A stretch of 64,000 nucleotides of DNA, from positions 62,001 through 126,000 of the forward strand of contig NZ_VZZK01000008.1 in NCBI RefSeq assembly GCF_008806385.1, in the 5' to 3' direction. Below, one piece after another: positions 1 through 11,968 of the stretch (positions are counted from its first letter, which is position 1; every line of letters begins with the position of its first letter). The position numbers were made by a program, and so were the translations under genes. A model generated the notes under the pieces. That model did not search any database, was not told the origin of the DNA, and was given only the letters and a program-made list of their open reading frames with translations. Origin of the DNA: Methylobacterium soli. GTDB lineage: Bacteria; Pseudomonadota; Alphaproteobacteria; Rhizobiales; Beijerinckiaceae.

Positions 1-211
1 GGCCGCTCTCCTTCAGGCGTTGCAGGGCGGCCTCCGGCGTCGCGAAGGCTTCCTGGCGCGCCACGCTCCAGTAGCGCAGGGCGTCGAGGGCGATCGCCTC
101 GCCCGTCACCGCGCAGCGCACGAAGCTGCCGGGCTTGATCACCCGCATGGTGCCGTCGCCGTACTCGACCACGGCCTCGCCGCTCGCCCCGCGCTCGTAA
201 CGGCCCAGCAT
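1..211 (-). CDS. DUF2093 domain-containing protein (3' end outside window)
   Basis: Seventy codons are visible from ATG at 211, preceded by a GGAGAGCAGG ribosome-binding stretch; the gene then leaves the window at base 1. The N-terminus begins MLGRYERGASGEAVVEYGDG. It continues with PGSFVRCAVTG and LDALRYWSVARQEAF, which are the hallmark segments of DUF2093, a small (about 70 residue) alphaproteobacterial family of unknown function. Probably only a few residues are missing. It is divergent from the nucleoside operon, with a gap of about 170 bases that should hold both promoters. Confidence 0.8.
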   Translation of the reverse strand, partial: MLGRYERGASGEAVVEYGDGTMRVIKPGSFVRCAVTGEAIALDALRYWSVARQEAFATPEAALQRLKESG

Positions 212-384
212 CCTGCTCTCCCGGCTCGCCGATCTCCGTCCGCGTCATAGGAGCGTCCTCGCGCCTTGTCGATCTCGCCCCTCGACAGGCCGCTGGGCCC
301 GGTGCCAAAGATCACGCATGAAGGAGCAGTCATGAGCGCCGCATCGATCGACCGTTCGGCGGACGCCGCCGGCGGAGACGGCCG

Positions 385-795
385 GTGAGCCCCGACCTCT
401 CGGCCCTGTTCGAGGCGGCCGGGGCCGCGCGCGCCCGCGCGCACGCCCCCTACTCGAACTTTCCCGTCGGCGCGGCGCTCCGCGACGAGCACGGGCGCAT
501 CCATGCGGGCTGCAACGTCGAGAACGCCGCCTACCCGGCCGGGACCTGCGCGGAAGCGGGCGCCATCGCCGCGATGGTGGCGGGGGGCGGGCGCGCCATC
601 CGGTCGATCCTGGTGCTCGGCGACGGCGCGGGCCTCGTCACGCCCTGCGGCGCCTGCCGCCAGCGCATCCGGGAATTCGCCGTCGGGACGACGCCGATCC
701 ACGTGGCGGGGCCGGAGGGGGTGCGCCGCAGCTTCACCCTCGACGCGCTGCTGCCCGCCTCCTTCGGGCCGGAGACGCTCGCCACCGATGCTTGA
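385..795 (+). CDS. cdd: Cytidine deaminase
   Basis: This is a zinc hydrolase that deaminates cytidine and deoxycytidine to uridine and deoxyuridine in the cytosol. The 136-residue length fits the homotetrameric class. The substrate loop YSNFPVGAAL, the zinc and catalytic motif CNVENAAYPAGTCAE (the Cys and Glu of the CxAE box) and the second zinc motif PCGACRQ are all present. The GTG start follows GGCGGAG and overlaps the stop of an 18-codon upstream ORF that has a better Shine-Dalgarno, so translational coupling is possible. It is the first gene of the cdd-punA-deoC-deoA operon and overlaps punA by 8 bases. Confidence 0.93.
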   Translation: MSPDLSALFEAAGAARARAHAPYSNFPVGAALRDEHGRIHAGCNVENAAYPAGTCAEAGAIAAMVAGGGRAIRSILVLGDGAGLVTPCGACRQRIREFAVGTTPIHVAGPEGVRRSFTLDALLPASFGPETLATDA

Positions 796-1640
796 GATCC
801 CGGCCGATCCGATCGTCCAGCGCAGCGCGCAATCCCTGTCCGAGGCGGGGTTCGCGGGGCCCTATGCCTGCGCCATCGTCACCGGCACCGGTCTCGGGCC
901 CCTCGCCGCGAGCCTGTCGGAGCGCCTGTCGCGGCCTTACGCGGGCATCTCGGGTTTTCCCGAGCCGGGCGTCAGCGGGCACGGGGGCACCCTGCACCGG
1001 GGCATCCTGGCGGGTCGGCCCGTCCTCGTCTTCGAGGGCCGGTCGCACGCCTACGAGCGGGGCGACGCCGCCGTGATGCGCACGCCCATCGGGGTCGCCC
1101 GGGCGCTCGGAGCGGGCGCGCTTCTCCTCACCAACGCGGCGGGCTCGCTGATGCGGGAGGCCGGGCCCGGCAGCCTCGTGATGCTGAGCGACCACCTCAA
1201 CCTCGCGGGGCTGAACCCGCTCGTGGGCGAGGCGAGCGATGCCCGCTTCGTGCCGATGACCGACGCCTACGATCCGGCGCTCCGCACCCATCTGCGGGCG
1301 GCCGCGGCGGCCTGCGGGGTTCCCCTGCTTGAGGGCGTCTACGCCTGGTTCTCCGGCCCGAGCTTCGAGACGCCGGCCGAGGTGCGCATGGCGGGGCGCC
1401 TCGGCGCCGACCTCGTCGGCATGTCGACGGTGCCGGAGGTGATCCTCGCCCGGTTCTTCGGCCTGCGCGTCGCCGCCCTCTCGGTGGTGACGAACCGCGC
1501 GGCCGGGATCAGCGGCGGCGATCCCCACCATGCCGAGACCAAGGAGGCCGCCGCCGCCATGGCCTCCGACCTCGCCCGCCTCGTCGCCGCCTTCGTGGCC
1601 CGCCTCGGCCTCGAGACGACGCCGCCCTGGAGCCCGCACG

Positions 1641-1648
<8 letters not shown>
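788..1648 (+). CDS. punA: Purine-nucleoside phosphorylase
   Basis: This enzyme splits purine (deoxy)nucleosides with phosphate to give the base plus (deoxy)ribose-1-phosphate. At 286 residues it matches the trimeric family-II PNP/MTAP type. Visible motifs are the phosphate-binding VTGTGLGPLA near the N-terminus, GRSHAYERGD with the conserved His, LTNAAGSL, the base-pocket region FSGPSFETPAEVRM and GMSTVPEVILA. The ATG is embedded in the end of cdd, and the gene itself overlaps deoC by 8 bases. Order and overlaps indicate one mRNA for nucleoside catabolism. Confidence 0.93.
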
Positions 1649-2386
<738 letters not shown>

Positions 2387-2390
<4 letters not shown>

Positions 2391-3679
2391 GGCTCCCGCA
2401 GGAGATCATCCGGCGCAAGCGCGACGGCGGCACCCTGGAGGAGGCCGAGATCGCCGCCTTCGTGGCGGGCCTCACCGAGGGCAGCGTCACCGAGGGGCAG
2501 GCCACCGCCTTCGCGATGGCGGTGTTCTTCCGCGGCCTCTCGCTGCCCGAGCGGATCGCCCTGACGCGGGCGATGACGCGCTCGGGCACGGTGCTCGCCT
2601 GGGACCTGCCCGGCCCCGTCCTCGACAAGCATTCCACCGGCGGCATCGGCGATACCGTGAGCCTCGCGCTCGGGCCGATGGTGGCGGCCTGCGGCGGCTT
2701 CGTGCCGATGATCTCCGGGCGCGGGCTCGGCCATACGGGCGGCACCCTCGACAAGCTCGCGAGCATCCCGGGCTACCATGTCGGGCCCGACCTCGACCGC
2801 TTCCGCGCCGTCACCCGCGAGGTGGGCTGCGCCATCATCGGGCAGACCGCCGACCTCGCCCCCGCGGACCGGCGCCTCTACGCCATCCGGGACACCACCG
2901 CGACGGTCGAATCCCTCGACCTGATCACCGCCTCGATCCTGTCGAAGAAGCTCGCGGCGGGGCTCGACGGGCTCGTGATGGACGTGAAGACGGGATCGGG
3001 CGCCTTCATGGCCGGGCATGAGGCCGCGCGCGACCTCGCCGGCAGCATCGCCACCGTGGCCAACGGCGCCGGTCTGCGCACCGTGGCGCTCATCACCGAC
3101 ATGGACGCGCCGCTCGCTTCCGCCGCCGGCAACGCCGTCGAGGTGGCCTACGCGATCGACTACCTCACGGGGCGCCGGCGCGAGCCGCGCTTCCACGCCG
3201 TCACGCTGGCGCTCGCCGCCGAGATGCTGGTGATCGGGCGCCTCGCCGGCGACCTCGCGGAGGCGGAGGGCCGCGTCGCGCAGGCGCTGGATTCGGGCCG
3301 CGCCGCCGAGATCTTCGCCCGCATGGTGGCGGCCCTCGGCGGGCCGACAGACCTCCTCGACGCGCCCGGGCGGCACCTGCCGCGCGCCGGGATCGTGCGG
3401 GAGATCCGCGCCGAGGGCGTCGTGGCGGCGGTGGAGACGCGGGAGATCGGGCTCGCGGTGATCGGGCTCGGCGGCGGGCGCACCCGCCCGCAGGACCCGA
3501 TCGACCCGGCGGTCGGCTTCACCGATCTGGCCCGCCCGGGCGACGCGAGCGGGCGCCTCGGCGTGGTGCATGCCCGCGACGCGGCGGCGGCGGACCGGGC
3601 AGAGGCGGCGTTGCGTGCCGCCTACCGGATCGGCGAGGCGCCCCCCGCACGCGCGGCCGTGCTGGAACGCATCGGCTGA
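2387..3679 (+). CDS. deoA: Thymidine phosphorylase
   Basis: This enzyme phosphorolyses thymidine and deoxyuridine to the base and deoxyribose-1-phosphate. The 430 residues have the expected layout: an N-terminal helical domain (LPQEIIRRKRDGGTLEEAEI), the phosphate site DKHSTGGIGDTVS, the family signature SGRGLGHTGGTLDKLASIPG and a C-terminal pyrimidine phosphorylase domain. It takes the uridine-type products of Cdd indirectly through deoxyuridine. It is the last gene of the operon, and a perfect hairpin lies 17 bases past the stop. Assignment to deoA rather than pdp rests on overall recognition only. Confidence 0.93.
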
Positions 3680-3696
3680 GGCGCCGCCGAGGCGGA

Positions 3697-3721
3697 GGCG
3701 CCGCGCGGATCGCGCGGCGCC
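3697..3721. terminator. Perfect hairpin between convergent deoA and His-rich gene
   Basis: An 11-bp perfect inverted repeat (3697-3707 with 3711-3721) has a 3-base loop and sits between two convergent genes. It is GC-only and has no U-tract on either side. It could act as a bidirectional transcript end or RNA-stabilising structure rather than a classical intrinsic terminator. Confidence 0.5.
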
Positions 3722-3727
3722 GGGTGA

Positions 3728-4033
3728 TCACCAGCGGTAATGACGGTGATGGTGCCGGTGGCCCCAGCCGTGGTGACGGTGACCCCAGCCATGGTGCCGG
3801 TGGCCCCAGCCGTGGTGGCGATGGCCCCAGCCGCGATGGTGGTGATGGTGATGGCCCCAGCCATGGCCGCCGCGCACCGCGATGATGCCGGTCTCGGCGC
3901 TGTCGGCGATGGCGGCGGAGGGCTGGAAGGGGGCGGCCTCGGCCCGGGGGGCGGCGACGATGAGGCCGCCGGCGAGGGCGAGGGCTGCGGCCAGGATGCG
4001 GCCGCGATGGGGCCGGCGCGTGCTCATGGTCAT
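3728..4033 (-). CDS. Secreted Gly/His-rich repeat protein
   Basis: The product is 101 residues with a signal peptide (basic MTMSTRRPHRGR, a hydrophobic stretch from about residue 13, and an ALA-type end near PRAEAAP). A mature region of about 20 ordinary residues follows, and then a tail made almost only of G, W, H and R. GWGHRHH occurs four times in tandem at residues 68-95, after a run of six His at 61-66. The ATG at 4033 is chosen because AGGAG lies 8 bases upstream. Exported His-rich tails usually bind Ni, Zn or Cu, so metal binding is inferred; no enzyme domain is visible. Confidence 0.75.
   Translation of the reverse strand: MTMSTRRPHRGRILAAALALAGGLIVAAPRAEAAPFQPSAAIADSAETGIIAVRGGHGWGHHHHHHRGWGHRHHGWGHRHHGWGHRHHGWGHRHHHRHYRW
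3731..3862. repeat. Tandem 21-bp repeat coding GWGHRHH units
   Basis: Four in-frame 21-base units plus a degenerate fifth encode the His-rich tail of the small secreted protein. The units differ only at a few positions. Replication slippage could therefore change the number of units without breaking the frame. Confidence 0.8.
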
Positions 4034-4181
4034 GGGCGAACTCCTGTCTCGAACGAGCCGGCCAGGACGGCCGGCATCCGGAACAGGGTTAGGCCGCGGC
4101 GCCTGAATGCACGCTGACAAGAGTTAAATACCGTACCGTTCAGCCGACGGTTGCGGCACCGCCCTGAATCCGGCCGCCGGA

Positions 4182-4817
4182 TCAGGGGCGCCGGTAGACC
4201 CAGACGCGCGCGGGCGGCAGGTTGAGCCAGACCCGGTTGGATCCGCTCGCCGTGTAGCTGCCGGCCTGGCAGCGCGCCGGGATCGGCGGCACCACCGCGT
4301 AGGTGAACTGCACGAAGGGGGCGCTCGGCGCCATCAGGTCGTGGGCGGAGTTCAGGAGGTCGAGGCGCTGCTCGAGCGGCTTGGTGAAGAGCGGCAGGCT
4401 GGAGATCGTGGCGGCGCCGGGCTCGGAGAGCATCCCGGCCAGGGTCTCGCGGATGTTGTAGGCGTCGCCCCGCACGATCGTGGCGCGGGGGAAGCGGCGG
4501 CGCAGCAACTCGCAGAAATCAGGGTTGAACTCGACGAGGACGAGGCGCTCCTGCGCGACGCCGCGCCGGATCAGTGCCTCCGTCACCGGGCCGGTGCCGG
4601 GGCCGAGCTCGATCACCGGGCCGTCGCGGCGCGGGTCGACATAGGACGCCATGGTGCGGGCGAGCATCCGGCCCGAGGGCGTGACCGAGCCGGTGACGAG
4701 GGGCCGCTCGAACCACGAGCGCAGGAACCGCGCTTCATCCTCCAGCGGATCGCGCCGCTCCCGCACCGGACCGGTGGCAGCCAAGGCTTTCGCGCGGGAA
4801 CGACGTAACGGCGGCAA
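4182..4817 (-). CDS. pmtA: Phospholipid N-methyltransferase (PE to PC)
   Basis: This is a class I SAM-dependent methyltransferase of 211 residues. The pattern DEARFLRSWFERPLVTGSVTPSG, then VIELGPGTGPVTEALI (SAM motif I), then LVEFNPDFCELLRRRFP and SSLPLFTKPL matches the rhizobial/Rhodobacter PmtA family. That family methylates phosphatidylethanolamine three times to phosphatidylcholine at the inner membrane. The first codon is TTG at 4817, chosen because GAGGG lies 9 bases upstream; GTG at 4766 is an alternative without a ribosome site. It is monocistronic. A close relative with another lipid or small-molecule substrate cannot be excluded. Confidence 0.82.
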   Translation of the reverse strand: MPPLRRSRAKALAATGPVRERRDPLEDEARFLRSWFERPLVTGSVTPSGRMLARTMASYVDPRRDGPVIELGPGTGPVTEALIRRGVAQERLVLVEFNPDFCELLRRRFPRATIVRGDAYNIRETLAGMLSEPGAATISSLPLFTKPLEQRLDLLNSAHDLMAPSAPFVQFTYAVVPPIPARCQAGSYTASGSNRVWLNLPPARVWVYRRP

Positions 4818-5013
4818 GACCGAAGTCCCTCGTATCGACGGGTGGATGGGATAGGCTAGACGACGAAAGCCTTCTTACAGTCAAGGCGGCGGCTGTGCAT
4901 AGCGCCGACGCGCGCGGCCGCGCGCATCACCGGCGATCGCCGCGTCCGGGCGGTGTCGCCACAACCATAACCGGGCTCGGGGCGAAACGATCCGGAATCG
5001 CGGAGCGCCGCGC

Positions 5014-6171
5014 TCACGTGCGCGCCGAGCCGCTCAGGCCGTCGAAGAAGTCGCGCACTTTCGAGAAGAAGCCCGCGCTCTCCGGATGGTTCTCGTCCGA
5101 GGCCGTCTGGTCGAATTCCTGCAGCAACTCGCGCTGGCGCTTGGTCAGGTTCTGCGGGGTCTCGACGAAGACCTGGATGTAGAGGTCGCCGACGTCGCGC
5201 GCGCGCAGGACCGGCATGCCCTTGCCCTTGATGCGGAACTGCTTCGCCGTCTGGGTGCCGGCCGGGATGCGCACCTGCGTCTGCGAGCCGTCGATCACCG
5301 GCACGGTGATCTCGCCCGAGAGCGCCGCCGTCACCATCGAGATCGGGACCCGGCAGAACAGGTCCGCCCCGTCGCGCTGGAAGAACTCGTGCGGCTTGAT
5401 CGAGAGGAAGACGTAGAGGTCCCCCGAGGGTCCGCCGCGCAGGCCGCTCTCGCCCTCGCCCGCGAGCCGGATGCGCAGGCCGTCATCGACGCCCGCCGGC
5501 ACGTTGATCGAGAGGGTGCGCTCGCGGCTGACGCGCCCCGCGCCACCGCAATTGCCGCAGGGATCGTCGATCACCTCGCCGCGCCCGTGGCAATTCGGGC
5601 AGGTCCGCTCGATGGCGAAGAACCCCTGCGCCGCCCGCACCCGGCCGTAGCCGGCGCAGGTCTGGCAGGTGCGCGGCTTCGAGCCCGCCTTGGCGCCGGA
5701 GCCGGCGCAGACCTCGCACGTGACCGAAGTCGGGATCTTGATGGTCTCGGCCTTGCCGGCGAAGGCCTCCTCAAGCGTAATCTCGAGGTTGTAGCGCAGG
5801 TCCGCGCCGCGCTCGCGGCCCGGCTGCCCGCCGCGCCCGCGCGCGGCCCCCGGCTGCCCCCGGCCGTCGCCGAAGAAATTGTCGAAGATGTCGGACATGA
5901 AGTCCCCGAACTCGTTGCCGAATCCGGGTCCGCCCGCGCCGCCCTGGCTGAAGGCGGCATGGCCGAAGCGGTCATAGGCCGCGCGCTTCTGGCCGTCCGA
6001 GAGGCACTGATAGGCCTCGTTGATTTCCTTGAACTTGATCTCGGCTTCCTTGTCGCCGGGATTCCGGTCCGGATGGTAGCTCATGGCCAGCTTGCGGAAG
6101 GCCACCTTCATCTCGCCGTCCGAAGCGGTCTTCGCGACGCCCAGGATCTCGTAATAGTCCCGCTTCGACAT
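5014..6171 (-). CDS. dnaJ: Chaperone protein DnaJ (Hsp40)
   Basis: DnaJ is the co-chaperone that delivers unfolded proteins to DnaK and stimulates its ATPase. The 385 residues show a J domain with HPD ([11 protein letters not shown]), a Gly/Phe linker and four CxxCxGxG zinc modules ([32 protein letters not shown]). The C-terminal substrate-binding domain contains [17 protein letters not shown]. It lies downstream of dnaK on the same strand, but a strong hairpin with a T-run separates the two. Its level is probably set by read-through or by its own promoter. Confidence 0.97.
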   Translation of the reverse strand: MSKRDYYEILGVAKTASDGEMKVAFRKLAMSYHPDRNPGDKEAEIKFKEINEAYQCLSDGQKRAAYDRFGHAAFSQGGAGGPGFGNEFGDFMSDIFDNFFGDGRGQPGAARGRGGQPGRERGADLRYNLEITLEEAFAGKAETIKIPTSVTCEVCAGSGAKAGSKPRTCQTCAGYGRVRAAQGFFAIERTCPNCHGRGEVIDDPCGNCGGAGRVSRERTLSINVPAGVDDGLRIRLAGEGESGLRGGPSGDLYVFLSIKPHEFFQRDGADLFCRVPISMVTAALSGEITVPVIDGSQTQVRIPAGTQTAKQFRIKGKGMPVLRARDVGDLYIQVFVETPQNLTKRQRELLQEFDQTASDENHPESAGFFSKVRDFFDGLSGSART

Positions 6172-6237
6172 TCCCCGGCCCCAGGTCCCTCATATGCCGC
6201 TCCCCGAGACCATGCCCGGGGAGCGTGCCGTCATCCG

Positions 6238-6273
6238 AAAAAGAGCGCGGGACCGGATCGCTCCGGTCCCGCG
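6238..6273 (-). terminator. Intrinsic terminator/attenuator between dnaK and dnaJ
   Basis: On the minus strand a 12-bp perfect stem (6246-6257 with 6262-6273) with a 4-base loop is followed by CTCTTTTT. It starts 13 bases after the dnaK stop. This is a standard rho-independent signal and would leave more dnaK than dnaJ message. Confidence 0.85.
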
Positions 6274-6285
6274 GATAAGCAAGCC

Positions 6286-8202
<1,917 letters not shown>

Positions 8203-8341
8203 GGTGGGATCCCTCTGTTGTTCTGATCAAGCAGACCGCCGAGCCCCGAAGCAGCTCGGCCCATGGCGGTGCGGAATGGAATTGTGAGGACGGAACAGGC
8301 GCCGGAAACGGCTCAATCCGGTGCTTAATCCCGTGCTTCGC

Positions 8342-8373
8342 CGGATATAAGAAGGTCGATGCGGGCTCGCAAG
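8342..8373 (-). promoter_or_regulatory. RpoH (sigma-32) heat-shock promoter of dnaK
   Basis: Reading the minus strand, CTTG (8373-8370) is followed by an 18-base spacer and then CTTATATCCG (8351-8342). This fits every fixed position of the alphaproteobacterial heat-shock consensus CTTG-N17/18-CYTATNTNNG, recalled from the literature. It places the transcript start near 8335 and gives a leader of roughly 130 bases in front of dnaK. Confidence 0.85.
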
Positions 8374-8594
8374 GCGAAGCAGGCGGTTCCGCACCGAGCG
8401 CGCTATCCCGCTGAGAGACCTGATGGTTCGCCCGTTGCGACGCCCGGTTTGCCGCGTTCCGCCTGGCGATTTTGTTGCCGCCCCGCCACGCCCGCGCCAT
8501 CGATGGCGTGCTACACTCGGGGCGAACCGACGATCATGCCGGCGGAACCCGGTTCCGGCAGCGTCCGTCCAGGCTCTCCGGCTCGAAAGACTCG

Positions 8595-9593
8595 ATGCGT
8601 CCGATCCGCGTTCTCGTTCCGCCGCTCCTCGCCCTCGCGCTCCTGGCTCCCCTGCCCCGGGAGGCCGCCGCGCAGAATTTCTTCGAGGAGCTGTTCGGGA
8701 TCGGGCGCGCGGCCAAGCCTCCCGTTCCGCCCCGCGGGGTGCCCCAGGCGCCGCAGGCCGTGCCGGAGCCCGGCGCGCCGCTGCCGCCCGGAATCCCGGG
8801 CGATCCCGGCGCCGAGGCGCCCCGCCCCGCCGCGCCGCCCAAGCCCGTGGTGCTGAAGGCGCCCTCCGACGACAACGTGGCGGGCCAGGACCTGCTGCTC
8901 AACGGGCTGAACGGCACCCTCAAGCTGGAACGGGCCGGCGCCGCCATGACGGCGCGCCTGACCCTGCCGGGCACCAAGGTCTCGCAGCCGACCGAAGCCT
9001 GCTCGGTGCCGCTCAACGGCGGCAAGCCCATCACCCTGACCTCCGAGGGCCGGCCCGAGGGGATCGCCCGCTTCGAGGCCGCCGCCGCCGAGTGCCCGCT
9101 CCGCTTCCAGGTGCTGGAGGGCGGCGTGCTGGTGACGCCGCTCGGCGGCAACCCGGTCTGCACCTTCTCGGCCCAGGATTGCGCCACCACCCCGGCGGGG
9201 CTCTGGGGACCGGCGGCGGCGGGCCTGATCCCGCGCTCGGCCGAGTTCGACACCGCGCGCGGCATCGCCGACAAGGCGGTGCGGGACAATTACAAGCTGA
9301 TGACTCAGCGGGCGCGCCGCGAGGATGTCCGGCCGATCGTCACCGAGCAGGCCGCCTTCTCCTCCGACCGCGAGCAGGTCTGCCGCACCTATGCGCGCGA
9401 GGGCGCCCACGGCTTCTGCCACCTGCGCTTCTCCGAGGCGCGGGCGCTCGCGCTCGCCACCCGCCTCGGCGTCAGCGTCGTGCCGGGCGCGGCCCCGACC
9501 GCCGCCGCCACCCCCCGCCCCGCCCGCCGCAAGCCCACGGTCGAGGGCATGAACCCGGACGCGGTCGGCGCGAGCCCGCAGCCGGGCGAGTAG
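8595..9593 (+). CDS. Secreted proline-rich protein of unknown function
   Basis: The product is 332 residues. MRPIRVLVPPLLALALLAPL and the following PREAAAQ form a signal peptide. A Pro/Ala/Gly-rich linker of about 60 residues follows, then a folded part of about 200 residues with several cysteines (ACSVPL, ECPLRF, VCTFS, QDCATT, QVCRTY, GFCHLR) that could form periplasmic disulfides. The later part DREQVCRTYAREGAHGFCHL resembles nothing I can name with confidence. The chosen ATG gives a clean signal sequence; longer forms do not. It is divergent from dnaK and convergent with yqgE. Confidence 0.75.
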   Translation: MRPIRVLVPPLLALALLAPLPREAAAQNFFEELFGIGRAAKPPVPPRGVPQAPQAVPEPGAPLPPGIPGDPGAEAPRPAAPPKPVVLKAPSDDNVAGQDLLLNGLNGTLKLERAGAAMTARLTLPGTKVSQPTEACSVPLNGGKPITLTSEGRPEGIARFEAAAAECPLRFQVLEGGVLVTPLGGNPVCTFSAQDCATTPAGLWGPAAAGLIPRSAEFDTARGIADKAVRDNYKLMTQRARREDVRPIVTEQAAFSSDREQVCRTYAREGAHGFCHLRFSEARALALATRLGVSVVPGAAPTAAATPRPARRKPTVEGMNPDAVGASPQPGE

Positions 9594-9690
9594 CCCGCGA
9601 CGGGACTGCGCCCGGAACGCCGCGGGATCTCGCGCAGGATCTTGCGCAGGATCTTGGGATGCCGGCGGATCGGAGCGGGAGGCCGCCCGT

Positions 9691-10293
9691 TCAGGCCCGG
9701 CCCGCGCTCATCGACAGCATGGCCGGATCGATGCCGTTGCGGCGCAGGATGCGCTCGTACTTGGCGTCGAGGGCGGGGTGGAAGATCAGGTCCGGGTCGG
9801 CCGGGCAGTTGAGCCAGCCATTGGCCATGATCTCGCTCTCGAGCTGCCCCGCCTGCCAGCCGGCATAGCCGAGCGCCAGCACGGCGCTGGCCGGCCCGTC
9901 GCCGTTGGCGATGGCGCGCAGGATCTCGACGGTGGCGGTGAGGCAGACGCCGTCGTCGATGATCAGCGTCGACTGGTCGATGTGGAAATCGTCGGTGTGG
10001 AGCACGAAGCCGCGCTTGCCCTCGACCGGGCCGCCCATCAGCACCGGCATGTGGCCGACGCGCTCGCGCAGGCGGATCGCGTCCGCCTCCGGCGCCACGT
10101 CGAGCTGGACCAGGAGGTCGGGCATCGAGAGATCGGTGACGGGCTTGTTGACGATGATGCCCATCGCGCCGTCCGCCGAATGGGCGCAGACGTAGATGAC
10201 CGAGCGCGCGAAGCGCGCATCCGTCAGGCCCGGCATCGCCACCAGGAACTGGCCGTCGAGAAAGGCGCTGTTTCCGTGCCGAGGGTTCTCCAT
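9691..10293 (-). CDS. yqgE: YqgE/AlgH family (DUF179) protein
   Basis: This 200-residue cytosolic protein belongs to the DUF179 family. Diagnostic parts are [22 protein letters not shown] near the start, [32 protein letters not shown] and the closing [17 protein letters not shown] with NGWL. The biochemical role of the family is not settled; AlgH was first linked to alginate regulation in Pseudomonas. Downstream of the stop, the sequence AGGATCTTGCGC is repeated imperfectly about three times. The neighbouring peroxiredoxin gene is divergent. Confidence 0.9.
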   Translation of the reverse strand: MENPRHGNSAFLDGQFLVAMPGLTDARFARSVIYVCAHSADGAMGIIVNKPVTDLSMPDLLVQLDVAPEADAIRLRERVGHMPVLMGGPVEGKRGFVLHTDDFHIDQSTLIIDDGVCLTATVEILRAIANGDGPASAVLALGYAGWQAGQLESEIMANGWLNCPADPDLIFHPALDAKYERILRRNGIDPAMLSMSAGRA

Positions 10294-10485
10294 GCCCGCA
10301 TGCTACGCCCCCCGGATGCGTTGTCCAGCGGGCAAAGCGCCCCGGCCCGCCCCCCGCGCGAGGCGGGGCGATGCCCCTCGCCTCGACAGCGCGAAGCGGC
10401 CACGCTAGACGGGCCGCACCCTTCAGCCTGCGGCGCATGTCGCCGGAGAGGCCGCCCCGGCGGCCCGCGATCGAGGAGACAGCGG

Positions 10486-10968
10486 ATGACGATTCAGGTT
10501 GGCGACCACCTGCCCCAGGCGACCTTCCGCATGAACGGCCCCGAGGGCCCGCAGGCCCGCACCACCGACGACGTCTTCAAGGGCCGGCGGGTGGTGCTGG
10601 TCGGCGTTCCGGGCGCCTTCACGCCGAGCTGCCACCGCAACCACCTGCCGGGCTTCGTCGCCAAGCTCGGCGAGATCAAGGCCCGGGGCATCGACGCGGT
10701 GGCGGTGACGGCCGTCAACGACGTGTTCGTGCTCGACGCCTGGGCCAAGGCCTCGGGCGCGGAGGGCATCGAGTTCCTGGCCGACGGCAACGGCGACTTC
10801 GCCAAGGCCACCGGCCTCGACATGGACGGCACCGGCTTCGGCCTCGGCATCCGCTCGAAGCGCTACTCGGCCCTGATCGAGGACGGCGTCGTGCGCATCC
10901 TCAACATCGAGGAATCGCCCTCCAAGGCCGAGGCCTCCGGCGCCGAGGCGCTGCTCAAGGTCATCTGA
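10486..10968 (+). CDS. Peroxiredoxin, Prx5 type (redoxin family)
   Basis: This is a thiol peroxidase that reduces hydrogen peroxide and organic hydroperoxides. The 160 residues carry the Prx5 active-site signature PGAFTPSCHRNHLPGF with the peroxidatic Cys, preceded by VVLVGV. VNDVFVLDAWAK and the conserved GLGIRSKRYSALIEDG also fit the type II/Prx5 group. No fused glutaredoxin domain is present, so a separate reductant is required. GAGGAG lies upstream of the ATG at 10486. Confidence 0.92.
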   Translation: MTIQVGDHLPQATFRMNGPEGPQARTTDDVFKGRRVVLVGVPGAFTPSCHRNHLPGFVAKLGEIKARGIDAVAVTAVNDVFVLDAWAKASGAEGIEFLADGNGDFAKATGLDMDGTGFGLGIRSKRYSALIEDGVVRILNIEESPSKAEASGAEALLKVI

Positions 10969-11002
10969 GCGGGCCGAGGGCGCGCGAAAACCCCCGCGCG
11001 CC

Positions 11003-11968
11003 TCACCCCGCCCGGCCGTAATCGCGGGCGTCGCGCGCGGTGCGGTGGAAGCCGAGGCGGCGGTCGTATTCGCGCGGGTCCTTCGGCTGCACGAGGGCGC
11101 CCGGCGGCACGTTGAGCCAGTCGACGAGGCGGGTCAGCAGGAAGCGCAACGCCGCCCCGCGGCACAGGATCGGCAGGGCCGCGACCTCCGCGGCCTCCAG
11201 CGGGCGCACCGCCTCGTAGCCGGCGATCAGCGCCGCCGCCATGTCGCGGTGGAACCGGCCGTCCGCCTCGAAGCACCAAGCGTTGAGGCAGATCGCGAGG
11301 TCGTACGCGAAGGCGTCCGTGCAGGCGAAGTAGAAGTCGATCAGCCCCGACAGGTCGTCGCCGATGAAGAAGACGTTGTCGGTGAACAGGTCGGCGTGGA
11401 TGACGCCGCCGGGCAGGCCCCGGGGCCAGCCCGCCTCCAGCACGGCGAGGTCGCCCCGGATGCGCGCGGCCAGGCCCGGCGAGACGCCGTCGGCCTGCGC
11501 CGCCGCCTGATCGAACAGGCCGCGCCAGGCCCCGACCGAGAGGTTGTTCTCGCGGGTCATCCCGAAATCGGCGCCGGCCGCGTGGAGCGCCGCCAGCGCG
11601 CCGCCGAGCGCCCGGCAATGGTCGACGCCCGGATGCTTGACCGAGACCCCTTCGAGGAAGCTGACGATCACGGCCGGGCGCCCGCACAGGCGCCCGAGCG
11701 CCCGGCCGTCGCGGTTGCGGATCGGCTGCGGGCAGGCGAGCCCGCGCGTCGCCAGGTGCTCCATCAAGTTCAGGAAGAACGGCAGGTCGTCCTCCCGCAC
11801 CCGCTTCTCGTAGAGGGTGAGGATGTAGGAGCCGGCTGTGGTGTGCAGGAAGAAGTTGGTGTTCTCGACGCCCTCGGCGATGCCCTTGTACGAGAGCAGG
11901 CCCCCGATGTCGTAGGCGGCCAGAAAGGCCGTGAGCGCCTCGTCGGATACCTCGGTATAGACGGCCAC
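11003..11968 (-). CDS. thrB: Homoserine kinase (ThrB, APH-fold type)
   Basis: It phosphorylates homoserine in threonine synthesis. The 321-residue protein belongs to the aminoglycoside-phosphotransferase-fold ThrB of alphaproteobacteria rather than the GHMP type. Visible motifs are YDIGGLLSYKGIAEGVENTN, the catalytic loop GGVIHADLFTDNVFF and the metal-binding segment GLIDFYFACTD. The GTG start at 11968 gives the usual MAVYTEVSD N-terminus and has AAGGTGAG seven bases upstream; GTG at 11980 has no such site. It lies downstream of ispH on the same strand, a pairing common in this order. Confidence 0.93.
   Translation of the reverse strand: MAVYTEVSDEALTAFLAAYDIGGLLSYKGIAEGVENTNFFLHTTAGSYILTLYEKRVREDDLPFFLNLMEHLATRGLACPQPIRNRDGRALGRLCGRPAVIVSFLEGVSVKHPGVDHCRALGGALAALHAAGADFGMTRENNLSVGAWRGLFDQAAAQADGVSPGLAARIRGDLAVLEAGWPRGLPGGVIHADLFTDNVFFIGDDLSGLIDFYFACTDAFAYDLAICLNAWCFEADGRFHRDMAAALIAGYEAVRPLEAAEVAALPILCRGAALRFLLTRLVDWLNVPPGALVQPKDPREYDRRLGFHRTARDARDYGRAG

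Noticed and set aside
3731..3862. Short regular repeats as a CRISPR array
   Set aside because: The units are directly adjacent without spacers and encode an in-frame His-rich tail.
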